Shown: positions 8,706 through 18,284 of the stretch, in pieces
How the letters are laid out: each line of letters starts with the position of its first letter
Numbering within the stretch: the stretch's first letter is position 1
Assembly: GCA_013036105.1 (NCBI GenBank)
Contig: JAAXCX010000004.1
Coordinates: forward strand, 62,001 to 126,000
Length of the DNA: 64,000 bases
Direction of reading: 5' to 3'
Source of the DNA: Vulcanimicrobiota bacterium
GTDB lineage: Bacteria; Vulcanimicrobiota; Vulcanimicrobiia; Vulcanimicrobiales; Vulcanimicrobiaceae
The notes under the pieces: generated by a model
Database searches by the model: none
Told to the model about the DNA's origin: nothing
The model's input: the letters and a program-made list of their open reading frames with translations, nothing else
Made by a program: the position numbers and the translations under genes

Positions 8706-8773
8706 TCATTGATGTTCTTCCACTATTCGGGCCTTGCCACGCCGGGCAAGCGTGTGATAGACTCCCCTTTAAC

Positions 8774-8938
8774 ATGTCGCGACATCACCAACCCTTTGTG
8801 GTTGAAGAGATTTTCTTTTTCACAGCGTTGTTGCCAATCGCTTGGCTGTTTGCGCTGCTTTTCGGACATAAGATCTTCGACCGCCTTCACCGTGGCCGCC
8901 GCTCCGGCCGCGGTCTCCTGACCCAGCCGGCTGAGTAG
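8774..8938 (+). CDS. Small single-helix membrane protein
   Basis: A 54-residue frame starts at ATG 8774. It has one strong hydrophobic helix (IFFFTALLPIAWLFALLFG, about 13-31) and a basic tail (LHRGRRSGRG), which would place the tail in the cytoplasm. A promoter-like pair, TTGCCA at 8734 and TAGACT at 8758 with an 18-base spacer, puts transcription about four bases before the ATG. This would be a nearly leaderless message. Nothing indicates its job, and it could be spurious. Confidence 0.45.
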   Translation: MSRHHQPFVVEEIFFFTALLPIAWLFALLFGHKIFDRLHRGRRSGRGLLTQPAE

Positions 8939-8951
8939 ACACCCCTCACCC

Positions 8952-8980
8952 TTGTAGGGACTTTGGGCGGGTGATATACT
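8952..8980 (+). promoter_or_regulatory. rpoB promoter (sigma70-type)
   Basis: TTGTAG (8952-8957) and TATACT (8975-8980) are separated by exactly 17 bases. The -10 matches the consensus at five of six positions and the -35 at three. Six bases after the -10 comes CTGTGCCC (8987-8994), which also follows the rpoC -10 at the same distance. The rpoB leader would be about 137 bases. Confidence 0.65.
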
Positions 8981-9016
8981 ATTCGCCTGTGCCCTGGCCG
9001 CTAGGCATATAAGAAG

Positions 9017-9061
9017 AAAGAACGAGTCACCACGAGCGGGGTGGTCGGCGTCGTTCTTTTT
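9017..9061 (+). promoter_or_regulatory. Attenuator-like hairpin in the rpoB leader
   Basis: AAAGAACGA (9017-9025) pairs perfectly with TCGTTCTTT (9051-9059), enclosing an inner stem ACCAC/GTGGT. The 3' arm runs into a short T tract. The element lies between promoter and gene. ATATAAG (9007-9013) can also pair with CTTATAT (9096-9102) nearer the start codon, giving a longer-range fold. Confidence 0.55.
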
Positions 9062-9123
9062 CGTGTGCTCGGGGCGGGCGCGATCGGCTTCCTTCCTTAT
9101 ATACCACCGAAGAGAGAGAGATA

Positions 9124-12100
9124 ATGGCGAAAGCGACGGCTCCCAAATCCCAGTCGAAGCCGCGGCGCAGCCGCCCCGAGACTGCCGAAGGGAGATCGCG
9201 GCGCACGGCCGGACAGGTCGACGGCGCTCCCGGAACCGTGCAACCCAGCACGTTCCCGATGCCGACGGGCGCCTTCACCGTCGAGCAACCCGAAGATTCT
9301 GGCCCCAAGCGCGAACGCATCAGCTTCGCCAAGATTCCGCACGTTCTGGAAGTGCCCAACCTCATCGAGCTGCAGATGGCCAGCTTCGAGTGGTTCAAGA
9401 CCGAAGGTCTGGCCGAAGCGTTCGCTTCGATTTCGCCGATTAAAGATTTCACGGGCAACCTGGTTCTCGAGTTCGGCGAGCACAGTTTGGGCGAGCCGAA
9501 GTATTCGGTGGAAGAGTGTCGCGAGCGCGACATGACCTACAGCGCGCCGCTGCGCGTCCGCGTGCGTTTGATCACGGCCGAGTCAGGCGAAATCAAAGGC
9601 ATTCCCGACCAAGAAATTTTCATGGGCGATTTCCCGCTCATGACCAATAAGGGAACGTTCATGATCAACGGCGCGGAGCGCGTGATCGTGAGCCAGCTCG
9701 TGCGTTCGCCCGGCGTCTACTACAACCAAGACGTCGATACCAACGCGCGCCCGACGTACAACGCGACGATTATCCCCAACCGGGGCGCCTGGATCGAGTT
9801 CGAAACCGACAACGGCACCAAGAACGACGAAACCGAAGGCACCATCGGCGTCCGCATCGACAAGAACCGCAAGATTTACGTCTCGACGTTCGTGCGCGCG
9901 CTTTCGCGTCCCGACCTCGGTTTCGATTGGGAGAGCGACGAAGCGATCATCAAACTGTTCGACGATTCGCCGCTCGTCCGCAACTCGATCGAAAAAGACA
10001 AAGACGTCAAGACGCGCGAAGATGCGCTCAAAGAAATTTACAAGAAGCTGCGCCCCGGCGAACCCGAGAACGCGGACAACGCCGAGAAGCTCCTCGAGTC
10101 GCTGTTCTTTGACGACAAGCGATACGACCTGGCCGGCGTGGGCCGTTACAAGCTCAACGGCAAGTTTCAGTATCGCATAGACAATCCCGATCCGGAGATG
10201 CGCGGCGAACAGCCGAGCGTCTACGTTGACGAATACAAAGACGCCGGCCTGAAGATGCCGCCGATCGAGAAGCGCAGTCTCACGCGTGAAGACATGATCG
10301 CGGTCATCCGCCGGCTCATCAAGGTCGCGACGGGGCAGATCGGCAAAGACGACATCGATCACTTGGGCAACCGCCGTATCCGTTCGGTCGGCGAACTGCT
10401 GCAGAACCAGTTCCGCGTCGGCCTGCTTCGCTTGGAGCGCGTCGTGCGCGAGCGCATGACGGTTCAGGACATCGAAACGGTCACGCCGCAGGCGTTGATC
10501 AACATTCGTCCGGTTGTCGCGGCGATTAAAGAATTTTTCGGGTCGTCGCAACTCTCGCAGTTCATGGACCAGACCAACTCGCTGGCCGAGCTCACGCACA
10601 AACGGCGCCTCTCCGCGCTTGGCCCGGGCGGCCTTTCGCGCGAGCGCGCCGGCTTCGAAGTGCGCGACGTCCATCACTCGCACTACGGCCGCATTTGCCC
10701 GATCGAAACGCCGGAAGGCCCGAACATCGGTCTGATCGGCTCGCTCGCGACGTACGGACGCGTCAACCGCTTCGGGTTCATCGAGACGCCGTACCGCGTC
10801 GCCCGCGAAGGCAACGTGACCGACGAAATCGTCTATTTGACGGCGGACCGCGAAGACGAATACATCATCGCGCAGGCGAACACGCCGCTCGACGAACGCG
10901 GCAACATCACGTCCGAATCGGTCGTCTGCCGTTACGCCGAAGAATATATTGAAGAGCCCGCATCGCGCGTTCAGCTCATGGACGTTTCGCCCAAGCAGAT
11001 CGTCTCGGTGGCAACGGCTTTGATTCCGTTCCTGGAGCACGACGACGCCAACCGCGCCTTGATGGGCGCGAACATGCAGCGCCAGGCCGTGCCGCTGCTT
11101 CAGCCGCAAGCGCCGATCGTCGGCACCGGCATGGAGTATCGCGCCGCCAAGGATTCGGGGTCGCTTATCGTCGCCGAAGAGCCGGGCGAAGTGACCGCGG
11201 TCGACTCCAAGTCGGTCGTCATCAAGAACGGCGAAGGCATCGAGAAAACGTACGACCTGCTCAAGTTCACGCGCAGCAATGCCGGCACGTGCATCAACCA
11301 GCGGCCGATCGTGCTGCCGGGCGAACGCGTGACGGTCGGCCAGATTTTGGCCGACGGCCCTTCATCGGACGACGGCGAGCTCGCTCTGGGTCAGAACGTC
11401 TTGGTCGGCTTCATGCCGTGGGAAGGCTACAACTACGAGGACGCGATCCTGATCAGCGAACGCATGGTCAAGGACGATCGCTTCACCTCGATCCACATCG
11501 AAGAGTACGAGTGCGAAGCTCGCGATACGAAACTCGGTCCCGAAGAGATCACGCGCGACATTCCCAACGTGGGTGAAGACTCACTGAAAGATCTCGACGA
11601 GCGCGGCATCGTGCGCATCGGCGCGGAAGTTCGTCCCGAGGACATTCTCGTCGGCAAGGTTACACCCAAGGGCGAGACCGAGCTGACGGCGGAAGAGCGC
11701 CTGCTGCGCGCGATCTTCGGCGAGAAATCGCGCGAAGTGCGCGACACGTCGCTCAAAGTTCCGCACGGCGAAAAAGGCAAGATCATCGACGTCAAGGTGT
11801 TCTCGCGCGAAAACGGCGACGAGCTCTCCCCGGGCGTCAATCATCTGGTGCGCGTCTACGTCGCGCAGAAACGCAAGATTCTGCAAGGCGACAAGATGGC
11901 CGGACGTCACGGCAATAAAGGCGTCATCGCTAAAGTGCTGCCCGAAGAAGACATGCCGTATCTGGAAGACGGCACGCCGGTCGACATCGTACTCAACCCG
12001 CTAGGTGTGCCTTCGCGCATGAATCTCGGGCAGATCATGGAGACGCACTTGGGATGGGCGGCGCGCATGCTCGGCATGTATGTCTCCACTCCGGTGTTCG

Positions 12101-13032
12101 ACGGCGCGCATGCCGAGGATATCACCGAATGGCTGCAAGACGCGGGCTTGCCCGAAGACGGCAAGACGTGGCTGCGCGACGGCCGCACGGGCGACCGTTT
12201 CAGCCGGCCGATCACCGTGGGCTACATTTATATGTTGAAGCTCGCGCACTTGGTCGACGACAAGATCCACGCGCGTTCGACGGGGCCGTACTCGATGATC
12301 ACCCAGCAGCCGCTGGGCGGCAAAGCGCAATTCGGCGGCCAGCGTTTCGGTGAAATGGAAGTCTGGGCGCTCGAGGCTTACGGCGCGGCGTACACGCTGC
12401 AAGAGCTGCTGACCGTCAAATCGGACGACGTCGTGGGACGCGTAAAAACGTACGAAGCGATCGTCAAGGGCGAGAACGTCATGGAGCCGGGCGTCCCCGA
12501 GTCGTTCAAGGTCCTCATCAAGGAACTGCAGTCGCTCGCGCTCGACGTCAAAGTCCTGACCGAAAACCGCGAAGAGGTCGAGATCAAGATCGCGGACGAC
12601 GACGTCGGCGAGCGCGCGCAAGAGATCGGCTTGCTCATGGGCGACGAGGATCCGCGCATGACGCAGACCGCCGCCGCTCAGCGCGAGGCCGAGGCTCAGC
12701 GCGCCACCGCGGTTCCCGGCGAAGCCGAACCCGAGCAAGAGGAAGAGGAAGAGGAAGAAATCGACGATTCCAAACCCATCGTCAGCGGTCCGGTAGGCGG
12801 CGCCATGGCGACCGCCGACGCCGACACCCAGGTGCCCGGCGCCCGCGCGATCGACGCGGCCGAGGATCTCGAGCCCGAAGCAGCCGAGCCCGTGGCCGAA
12901 GAGGAAGACGAGGAGCAGGGCTACGTCCTCGAAGAGGAAGAGGAGCCTGCCGAGGAGCCCTCGTCGCCGTTCCCGGTTGCCGAGGACGACGCCGAGCCGT
13001 TCAGGGAGCAGCAGCCCGAAGAAGAGTTCTAA
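9124..13032 (+). CDS. rpoB: RNA polymerase beta subunit
   Basis: The 1302-residue protein is a full beta subunit. The rifampicin region (about 475-515) contains [20 protein letters not shown] followed by [20 protein letters not shown]. The catalytic-core segments [24 protein letters not shown] and [20 protein letters not shown] are intact. The first 60 residues are a basic, disordered-looking tail. About 150 residues after the normal end ([20 protein letters not shown]) form a very acidic, Glu/Asp-rich tail. The gene stands alone: no rplJ or rplL precedes it and rpoC lies 10 kb downstream. It has its own promoter, a structured leader and a strong terminator hairpin directly after the stop. 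Confidence 0.99.
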   Translation: MAKATAPKSQSKPRRSRPETAEGRSRRTAGQVDGAPGTVQPSTFPMPTGAFTVEQPEDSGPKRERISFAKIPHVLEVPNLIELQMASFEWFKTEGLAEAFASISPIKDFTGNLVLEFGEHSLGEPKYSVEECRERDMTYSAPLRVRVRLITAESGEIKGIPDQEIFMGDFPLMTNKGTFMINGAERVIVSQLVRSPGVYYNQDVDTNARPTYNATIIPNRGAWIEFETDNGTKNDETEGTIGVRIDKNRKIYVSTFVRALSRPDLGFDWESDEAIIKLFDDSPLVRNSIEKDKDVKTREDALKEIYKKLRPGEPENADNAEKLLESLFFDDKRYDLAGVGRYKLNGKFQYRIDNPDPEMRGEQPSVYVDEYKDAGLKMPPIEKRSLTREDMIAVIRRLIKVATGQIGKDDIDHLGNRRIRSVGELLQNQFRVGLLRLERVVRERMTVQDIETVTPQALINIRPVVAAIKEFFGSSQLSQFMDQTNSLAELTHKRRLSALGPGGLSRERAGFEVRDVHHSHYGRICPIETPEGPNIGLIGSLATYGRVNRFGFIETPYRVAREGNVTDEIVYLTADREDEYIIAQANTPLDERGNITSESVVCRYAEEYIEEPASRVQLMDVSPKQIVSVATALIPFLEHDDANRALMGANMQRQAVPLLQPQAPIVGTGMEYRAAKDSGSLIVAEEPGEVTAVDSKSVVIKNGEGIEKTYDLLKFTRSNAGTCINQRPIVLPGERVTVGQILADGPSSDDGELALGQNVLVGFMPWEGYNYEDAILISERMVKDDRFTSIHIEEYECEARDTKLGPEEITRDIPNVGEDSLKDLDERGIVRIGAEVRPEDILVGKVTPKGETELTAEERLLRAIFGEKSREVRDTSLKVPHGEKGKIIDVKVFSRENGDELSPGVNHLVRVYVAQKRKILQGDKMAGRHGNKGVIAKVLPEEDMPYLEDGTPVDIVLNPLGVPSRMNLGQIMETHLGWAARMLGMYVSTPVFDGAHAEDITEWLQDAGLPEDGKTWLRDGRTGDRFSRPITVGYIYMLKLAHLVDDKIHARSTGPYSMITQQPLGGKAQFGGQRFGEMEVWALEAYGAAYTLQELLTVKSDDVVGRVKTYEAIVKGENVMEPGVPESFKVLIKELQSLALDVKVLTENREEVEIKIADDDVGERAQEIGLLMGDEDPRMTQTAAAQREAEAQRATAVPGEAEPEQEEEEEEEIDDSKPIVSGPVGGAMATADADTQVPGARAIDAAEDLEPEAAEPVAEEEDEEQGYVLEEEEEPAEEPSSPFPVAEDDAEPFREQQPEEEF

Positions 13033-13034
13033 GC

Positions 13035-13068
13035 GACAAGGGCCCCCAGGCGGGGGCCCTTGTCTATC
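13035..13068 (+). terminator. Terminator hairpin after rpoB
   Basis: GACAAGGGCCCCC (13035-13047) and GGGGGCCCTTGTC (13052-13064) form a perfect 13-bp stem with a four-base loop, two bases after the rpoB stop. The T tract is poor (TATCC), so termination may need help. The stem shows that the rpoB unit ends here. Confidence 0.75.
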
Positions 13069-13120
13069 CTGAGCGGGTCGAAGGGTTAAAAAGGGATTAA
13101 AGGCGGCTGAGGGAATCCGC

Positions 13121-13150
13121 CAGACAGGTAGGTTTCGGCCTACCTATATT
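13121..13150 (+). promoter_or_regulatory. Candidate promoter of the receptor/lipoprotein operon with a dyad filling the spacer
   Basis: CAGACA (13121-13126) and TATATT (13145-13150) lie 18 bases apart. The spacer is exactly a perfect inverted repeat, GGTAGG-N6-CCTACC (13127-13144). An operator in this position would block polymerase, or act in MerR fashion. The element sits 35 bases before the receptor start. Confidence 0.45.
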
Positions 13151-13184
13151 AGCGGCGCTATTTGCAAATCTGAAAGGGAAGCTC

Positions 13185-16100
13185 ATGAGCTCTTTTCATG
13201 GGAAGCAAAGTGCGCGGACGATTTTACATTTGTTCGCGGCACTTTTTATCACGAGTTTGTTGCTCGTACAAACATGCGCGCCGGCGTTCGCGGGAACCAC
13301 GGGGATCCTGAGCGGAACCGCTACGGACTCCGCAACGCAGGCACCATTAGCCGGCGTCCAAGTCGTCGCAGTCGCGCCGACCGGACGTTACACGGCAACA
13401 ACCAATGCCAGTGGATTCTATTCCATCACGGGTGTTTCGCCCGACACGTACTCGGTCTCGTTCAACCTCACGGGTTACGAGCCGGTATCGGTGCCCGGTC
13501 AAAACATCTTCGCTGATTTGACGACGACCGTCAGCACGACGCTGGTGAAGTCGCTGCGCACGATTGCGCACGTGACCTCGCGCAGCGCGGGCGGCGCGTT
13601 CCAGCCGAATCAGACGGTCAACACGTACAGCGTGACCCAGCATCAAGTACAAACGATTATGGGTACCGCGCTGAACCTGGCCGAATCAACCTTGATCACC
13701 TCGCTGCCGGGCGGCTCGGCCGACTCGAGCGGCTATCCGGTTATCCGCGGCGGCCGCGAAAACGAAGAGAACTTCGAATTCGAAGGCATTCCGTATACCG
13801 ACGCATTCACCAACCAATTCACGAACTCGCTGAGCGTTCCGGGCCTGGGCCTGCAGAGCGCGCAGTTGACGCCGGGAATCGGGAACGCGTCACAGGATAA
13901 CTACGGAACGGGCACGTTCAACCTGATCGCCAAGCGCGGAGCATATCCGGGGTTTGCGACGGGACAGTTTGCCCTTGGCGCGCCGGCCTTCCGGCACCAA
14001 GCCAACCTGGAATGGGGTTTCGCATCGCCCAACGGGCGGATCTCCGCCTATATGGCGCTGTCGGACAATAACCAGAACAGCGCGTTCAACACGCTCTCGG
14101 CCAACTGCGTAACCATCGGAACCTGTTTCTCGCGCCTCTATCAGTTTAAGCGTGAGTTCTTGGGCAACGTGGTCTACAAGTTCGGCAACAACAACAACCA
14201 GGCACTTCAGTTCTTTACGGACATCGCGCAGAACAACTTCTTCACCGGCTACGGCTTCGGCGGTAACAACGGTCAGTTGTTGTGCTACGCAACGTGCGAT
14301 CCGTTCACGCTGCAGCAAATGGCTGCAAACTCGGGATTTGGAGCGCCGGGCTTAACCGGAGCATCCTGCCCGACGCCGCTGAATTGCAACGGCTTCACGG
14401 TAAATCCGTCCCTGCCCATCGCGACGTTCCAAAGTGAGCTTCAGCTCTATCCGGGACAAACCGCGCTGAATCAGACGCTGGGATCGACCGGTACGATGCC
14501 GTCAACCAACTACCAACCCAACGCAGCTTTCAAGCTCGGCTACATCTGGAATATCAACAGTTCGAGCGTGTTGGAAGCCATGGCATACCATCTGGATGCC
14601 GTAACGACGTTCGATCTTGCCTTATCCGGCGGATACGCATCGTTCAACACGGCCCGCAAGCAGCTGCAAGGCGGCAGAACGAGTGGTTACAAACTCGACT
14701 TCACCAAGCAGCTCGGCGACAAGAACCTGCTCAAACTAGGCGGAGAGTATAAATACCTGGTGCCGGTCTTTGATGCACCGTCGAACACCTTCGGGTTTTT
14801 CGACTTCGCATTCGAACACGGCGAACAGTATGACTTCCTGACGCAGGCACAGTGCGCCGCGCTCGGCCTTGGCACCCCCAATGCTTGCGGGTATGTCTAC
14901 GCAAACGGCGTGACCGCTCCGTCCACGCTTCCGAAGGCGTATGAAAATACGTCGGTGGAACGCCACGACTACGCGGCCTACATCGACGACACATGGTCGC
15001 CCAACGACAAGCTGAAACTCGAAGGCGGCATCCGTTTCGACGGGGCCAGCTATGGCTATCCGAAGGCGCAAATCGACCCGTACACGTGCACCTCGGTCTT
15101 CCTGCCGACGTACTCGACTGACTCTACCGGAGCGCTGTTGACGACGCCGAGCACGAACCCGAACGCACAAACCACCTACCGGAACCCGATTACCGGCGTT
15201 GTTACGACGACGGCACTGGGCACCTGTCCGGTGGCGACATTCCCGCAGTTGACCAGCCAGTCGCGCCGTCCGCTCGTTCCGGAGCCGATCTTCGCGGCAA
15301 CGTACCGTCTGGGCGCGAACGATTCGCTTCGCGCGTCGTGGGGACGTTCGGTCAACTTCGCAACATTGGGTCTGGTCGACTTTTCCGCCAATATCAACTA
15401 CTTTGGCGGACCGAACGGCCAGTTCTTCAACATGGCGCCGCACTACAACAACATCTTCTCGCAGTCGGCGTTTCCGTTCGCTTGCGGAGCCCTGAACGAC
15501 CAGATCTGCGCGAACTATGCCGAGCAGCTCTACTGGGATAACGCCCGTGAGTTCGCCGGCGGCGTTCCGCTCATGCCGGTCCGTCCGACGGTCTTCACCA
15601 ACGCGGACTTCTCATGGGAACATCAATTCACGCGCGGACTCTTGAACGGCATTTCGTTCAAGGTGACGCCGTGGTACCGCAAGGCTCAAGATGAGACCGC
15701 TTTGGTGGCAACACCGAAGATCGTTGGCGGCGTTGTGCTGACCAATCCGATCACGGGCGCGATCATCTTCAATCCTTCGACGGCGAACAACCTCGGTAAG
15801 AACCAGGCGACCGGCGTCGAGATGCAGTTCACGAAAGAGCAAACCTACGGCCTATCGGGTCAGGTGAGCTTCACGTACCAGAACGAACTCTCGAGCGTCA
15901 TCCCCGGATCGAGCAGCGAGGACTTCTTCCCGTCGATTCCCGCGCAGTCCGTATTGCTCGGAAACATCTACCGCGTCGGATTCCTCTCGCCGTTCGTTGC
16001 GTCGTTCGACTTCTCGTATCAGACGCATAACGGATGGAGAATCTCGCCGCAAACGCAATGGAACATCGGCTACCCGATCGGTCCTGGCTTCATCACGTCG

Positions 16101-16574
16101 GCATTTGTAAACGGTCAGCCGTTTAACTTGCCGTTCACGAATGCATGCCCGGGCTGCTCTACGACGGGCACGGGACAATTCGTCGATCCGATGAATCCGG
16201 GGACGTTCTTCTCCCCGAACGTTGCGGCCAACAAAGGCATTCCGATGGGGAACGCCAACGGCGGCAAACTTTCGCATCCGTCGTCGATCACCAACCTGAC
16301 CATCGAATACAATGCTCCGAAGACGTGGACCGCCGGCGTGGAGGTCTTCAATCTCTTCGGTGCCCTGTACGGCGGACCGTCGTTAAACGGACGCTGGCAG
16401 CCGGTTGCTAACGGCATCGGCGGACCGCTCACCGGTCTCAACGCTACGGGATTCAATTTCCCGCAGTACGGAATGATCGGCAACACCGGTTCGTTGCGCT
16501 ATGGGCAGAACGCCTATATCGATACGCCCAGCGGCATCCGGAGCTTCGTATTCTACTTCCAAGTCAAGATGTAA
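13185..16574 (+). CDS. TonB-dependent-receptor-like outer-membrane protein with carboxypeptidase-regulatory-like domain
   Basis: The 1129-residue protein has a signal peptide (about 1-36, ending PAFAG). An Ig-like CarboxypepD_reg domain follows at about 38-115 (GTATDSATQAPLAGVQVVAV, ASGFYSITGVSPDTYSVSF). A plug-like region at about 130-260 contains PVIRGGRENEENFEFEGIPY, and a long beta-barrel with many aromatic strand ends runs to the C-terminal FVFYFQVKM. It should sit in the outer membrane and take up a large or scarce ligand using TonB energy. No classic TonB box was identified. A GGGA ribosome site precedes the ATG. The lipoprotein gene follows after nine bases with its own AAGGAG site, so the pair is one operon ending at a strong terminator. 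Ligand is unknown. Confidence 0.88.
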   Translation: MSSFHGKQSARTILHLFAALFITSLLLVQTCAPAFAGTTGILSGTATDSATQAPLAGVQVVAVAPTGRYTATTNASGFYSITGVSPDTYSVSFNLTGYEPVSVPGQNIFADLTTTVSTTLVKSLRTIAHVTSRSAGGAFQPNQTVNTYSVTQHQVQTIMGTALNLAESTLITSLPGGSADSSGYPVIRGGRENEENFEFEGIPYTDAFTNQFTNSLSVPGLGLQSAQLTPGIGNASQDNYGTGTFNLIAKRGAYPGFATGQFALGAPAFRHQANLEWGFASPNGRISAYMALSDNNQNSAFNTLSANCVTIGTCFSRLYQFKREFLGNVVYKFGNNNNQALQFFTDIAQNNFFTGYGFGGNNGQLLCYATCDPFTLQQMAANSGFGAPGLTGASCPTPLNCNGFTVNPSLPIATFQSELQLYPGQTALNQTLGSTGTMPSTNYQPNAAFKLGYIWNINSSSVLEAMAYHLDAVTTFDLALSGGYASFNTARKQLQGGRTSGYKLDFTKQLGDKNLLKLGGEYKYLVPVFDAPSNTFGFFDFAFEHGEQYDFLTQAQCAALGLGTPNACGYVYANGVTAPSTLPKAYENTSVERHDYAAYIDDTWSPNDKLKLEGGIRFDGASYGYPKAQIDPYTCTSVFLPTYSTDSTGALLTTPSTNPNAQTTYRNPITGVVTTTALGTCPVATFPQLTSQSRRPLVPEPIFAATYRLGANDSLRASWGRSVNFATLGLVDFSANINYFGGPNGQFFNMAPHYNNIFSQSAFPFACGALNDQICANYAEQLYWDNAREFAGGVPLMPVRPTVFTNADFSWEHQFTRGLLNGISFKVTPWYRKAQDETALVATPKIVGGVVLTNPITGAIIFNPSTANNLGKNQATGVEMQFTKEQTYGLSGQVSFTYQNELSSVIPGSSSEDFFPSIPAQSVLLGNIYRVGFLSPFVASFDFSYQTHNGWRISPQTQWNIGYPIGPGFITSAFVNGQPFNLPFTNACPGCSTTGTGQFVDPMNPGTFFSPNVAANKGIPMGNANGGKLSHPSSITNLTIEYNAPKTWTAGVEVFNLFGALYGGPSLNGRWQPVANGIGGPLTGLNATGFNFPQYGMIGNTGSLRYGQNAYIDTPSGIRSFVFYFQVKM

Positions 16575-16583
16575 GGAGCCACC

Positions 16584-17714
16584 GTGACTCACTATAAACT
16601 CATCGCGGCGGTCGTCGTCGGGGCGCTCCTTGCAGGGTGCTCCGCCAACGGCGCCGCGAGCCCGCCGGCTTCGGTAGTCAGTAACCTCGGTGCTGACGTA
16701 CTGCAGTTTGCGGTTGGTACGGCAAACATCGGGCAACTGTCCGGTGGCGTTCAGGTTCAAACGCTGGGCCTGAACACCGTGTCGACGTTCCGCCAGCCCA
16801 ACGGCTTGTCGGCAACGCTAGTCAACACACCGACCATCACGGCTCCTGCGGGCTTTGTGCCCCCGCCGTGCGGCACGGGCTGCGTTGACAACGCATCAAC
16901 TCACCAAATGAGTGGCGCACCGCAAAACGTGAACCCGGCCGTCGCTAACCCGGTTACGACGTTCGGACAAGCGGGCGGCGTCTTCTCCTACGGCATCGCG
17001 CCGGAGAATGAAGGCGCGACCGGCGCGGCGGTATTCACGCGGTACGTTCAGCCGTTCACGGGTTCGACGACGGCTTCCGCAACAAACCCGAACTACACTG
17101 GTGGACCACCGGCCTATCCGTTCTTTAAAGACGGAACGTTCGCGGCGGCATTCACCGGATACTCGCAAGGGTTTGATATGTTCAGCGCCACGCCGGTCGC
17201 GGGTGTCTATACACTCAGCGACGTCGTCGCAACGAGCAATGCGGGAACCACGACGTTCTCGGCAACCAGCACGCTCGCAAATCTGACGCCCTTGCCGGTG
17301 CTTACCACACCGACATTCGTGAAGGATGGTTTGGGAGGCGGCTCTGGAGTGGTGACCGTTCCGGTCGACGCGCGCGTCGTCGAAACGATGGTCTACTTCC
17401 AGAACGTGACGCAAGGTACGTTCTTCGCGGTCGGTCCGATCCGCGGCACCGGCCCGCAAGCGTACACGTTGCCCGACTTCCTGGGTCCCTGCGGCGGCGC
17501 CGCGGGAACGGGTTGCCAGAACAACGCAGCCACACGCACGTCCACGTTTGCAACCGGAAACTCGGTTCGCATTTACGCGGCGACGTATGACTATCCGATG
17601 TTCGAAGCATCACCGCCTGGCAATACGCAGCAGTCGCCCACCATCAACGGTGGAGCTGCAACGAGCAACCAAGCGGATATCACCACGTCGGCAACGGCCA
17701 CGATAACCTACTAA
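16584..17714 (+). CDS. Lipoprotein partner of the TonB-type receptor, unknown function
   Basis: The 376-residue product starts at GTG with an AAGGAG site five bases upstream. It has a lipoprotein signal ending in the lipobox LLAGC (Cys19). The mature part is rich in Thr, Ala, Gly, Asn and Pro and looks beta-stranded. Two similar cysteine-bearing loops occur, PPPCGTGCVDNAST near 93 and GPCGGAAGTGCQNNAAT near 305, each probably closed by a disulphide. Position directly behind the receptor suggests a surface or periplasmic ligand-binding partner, like the SusD-SusC or accessory lipoprotein arrangements, though it is not a SusD homologue by inspection. No known family is recognised. Confidence 0.8.
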   Translation: MTHYKLIAAVVVGALLAGCSANGAASPPASVVSNLGADVLQFAVGTANIGQLSGGVQVQTLGLNTVSTFRQPNGLSATLVNTPTITAPAGFVPPPCGTGCVDNASTHQMSGAPQNVNPAVANPVTTFGQAGGVFSYGIAPENEGATGAAVFTRYVQPFTGSTTASATNPNYTGGPPAYPFFKDGTFAAAFTGYSQGFDMFSATPVAGVYTLSDVVATSNAGTTTFSATSTLANLTPLPVLTTPTFVKDGLGGGSGVVTVPVDARVVETMVYFQNVTQGTFFAVGPIRGTGPQAYTLPDFLGPCGGAAGTGCQNNAATRTSTFATGNSVRIYAATYDYPMFEASPPGNTQQSPTINGGAATSNQADITTSATATITY

Positions 17715-17738
17715 CCGCTTAGCAGGCGCTAAGTAAGG

Positions 17739-17770
17739 AAGGGCCCGGAGAAATCCGGGCCCTTTTGTTT
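17739..17770 (+). terminator. Rho-independent terminator of the receptor/lipoprotein operon
   Basis: AAGGGCCCGGA (17739-17749) and TCCGGGCCCTT (17754-17764) form an 11-bp perfect stem with a GAAA tetraloop. It is followed by TTGTTTT. This is a textbook intrinsic terminator 24 bases after the lipoprotein stop. Confidence 0.93.
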
Positions 17771-17787
17771 TGGGTACAAGCAACGCA

Positions 17788-17976
17788 ATGCAAGAAACTG
17801 TGCTGGTCATCGCAGAGCCGCTCGATCTGGAGGAGCGCCGCGTCGTTCTCCCGATTCGTGTGAGCGAGCGTCCGCGCGACTATTTTGCGTCGGCGTGCTT
17901 GCTTGCTTTTATGGGATTCTTCTGGGTGCTGGTCTTTAGTCTACGGTTTTTCGTTCAGAGTCATCATCTGCGCTAG
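17788..17976 (+). CDS. Small membrane protein, one helix
   Basis: The frame gives 62 residues from ATG 17788; a TTG at 17770 overlaps the terminator and is less likely. The N-terminal half is acidic and soluble (VIAEPLDLEERRVVLPIRV). A single hydrophobic helix follows (ACLLAFMGFFWVLVFSLRFFV, about 36-56). The last codons overlap the convergent gene by four bases. No family is recognised. Confidence 0.5.
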   Translation: MQETVLVIAEPLDLEERRVVLPIRVSERPRDYFASACLLAFMGFFWVLVFSLRFFVQSHHLR

Positions 17977-18239
17977 CGCGTTTCGGCGCCGTTCTTGTCA
18001 GACGCGATTTCGCCTCGGCTATTGCGGACGCGTCGCGCCTCCGCGGTGAGCTGCTGGAGCTCTCTGACGTAAAAAGCGATCAGCCGGCGGTCAATATCGC
18101 GGCCGAGATTTTCGTGGATGATCCGCTGCAGGTCGCGCTCCATCTGTTCGAGCGGCGGCGCCGCCGGCAAACGGGAATATTCCGCAGCGAGATCCTTAAT
18201 GCTGCGCCAAACCCGATCGGGAGCGCCGGGACCTTCCAT
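17973..18239 (-). CDS. Small helical protein of unknown function
   Basis: The 88-residue product is hydrophilic and predicted mostly helical (DRVWRSIKDLAAEYSRLP, LEQMERDLQRIIHENLG, RLIAFYVRELQQLTAEARR). It has no signal peptide, cysteine or recognised motif. It overlaps the end of the convergent small membrane gene by four bases. Its codon use looks like that of its neighbours. The amphipathic helices would suit a protein-protein interaction role, which is conjecture. Confidence 0.6.
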   Translation of the reverse strand: MEGPGAPDRVWRSIKDLAAEYSRLPAAPPLEQMERDLQRIIHENLGRDIDRRLIAFYVRELQQLTAEARRVRNSRGEIASDKNGAETR

Positions 18240-18284
18240 TCAGCGTCCTTTGCCCAGGTTTGGTACAAATAAAACGTTTCGCCG

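Noticed and set aside
9583-11109. Open 508-codon reverse-strand frame opposite rpoB
   Set aside because: High G+C third positions leave long antisense frames open. The forward strand is unmistakable rpoB, and the antisense product is rich in Arg, Val and Asp without a recognisable domain.
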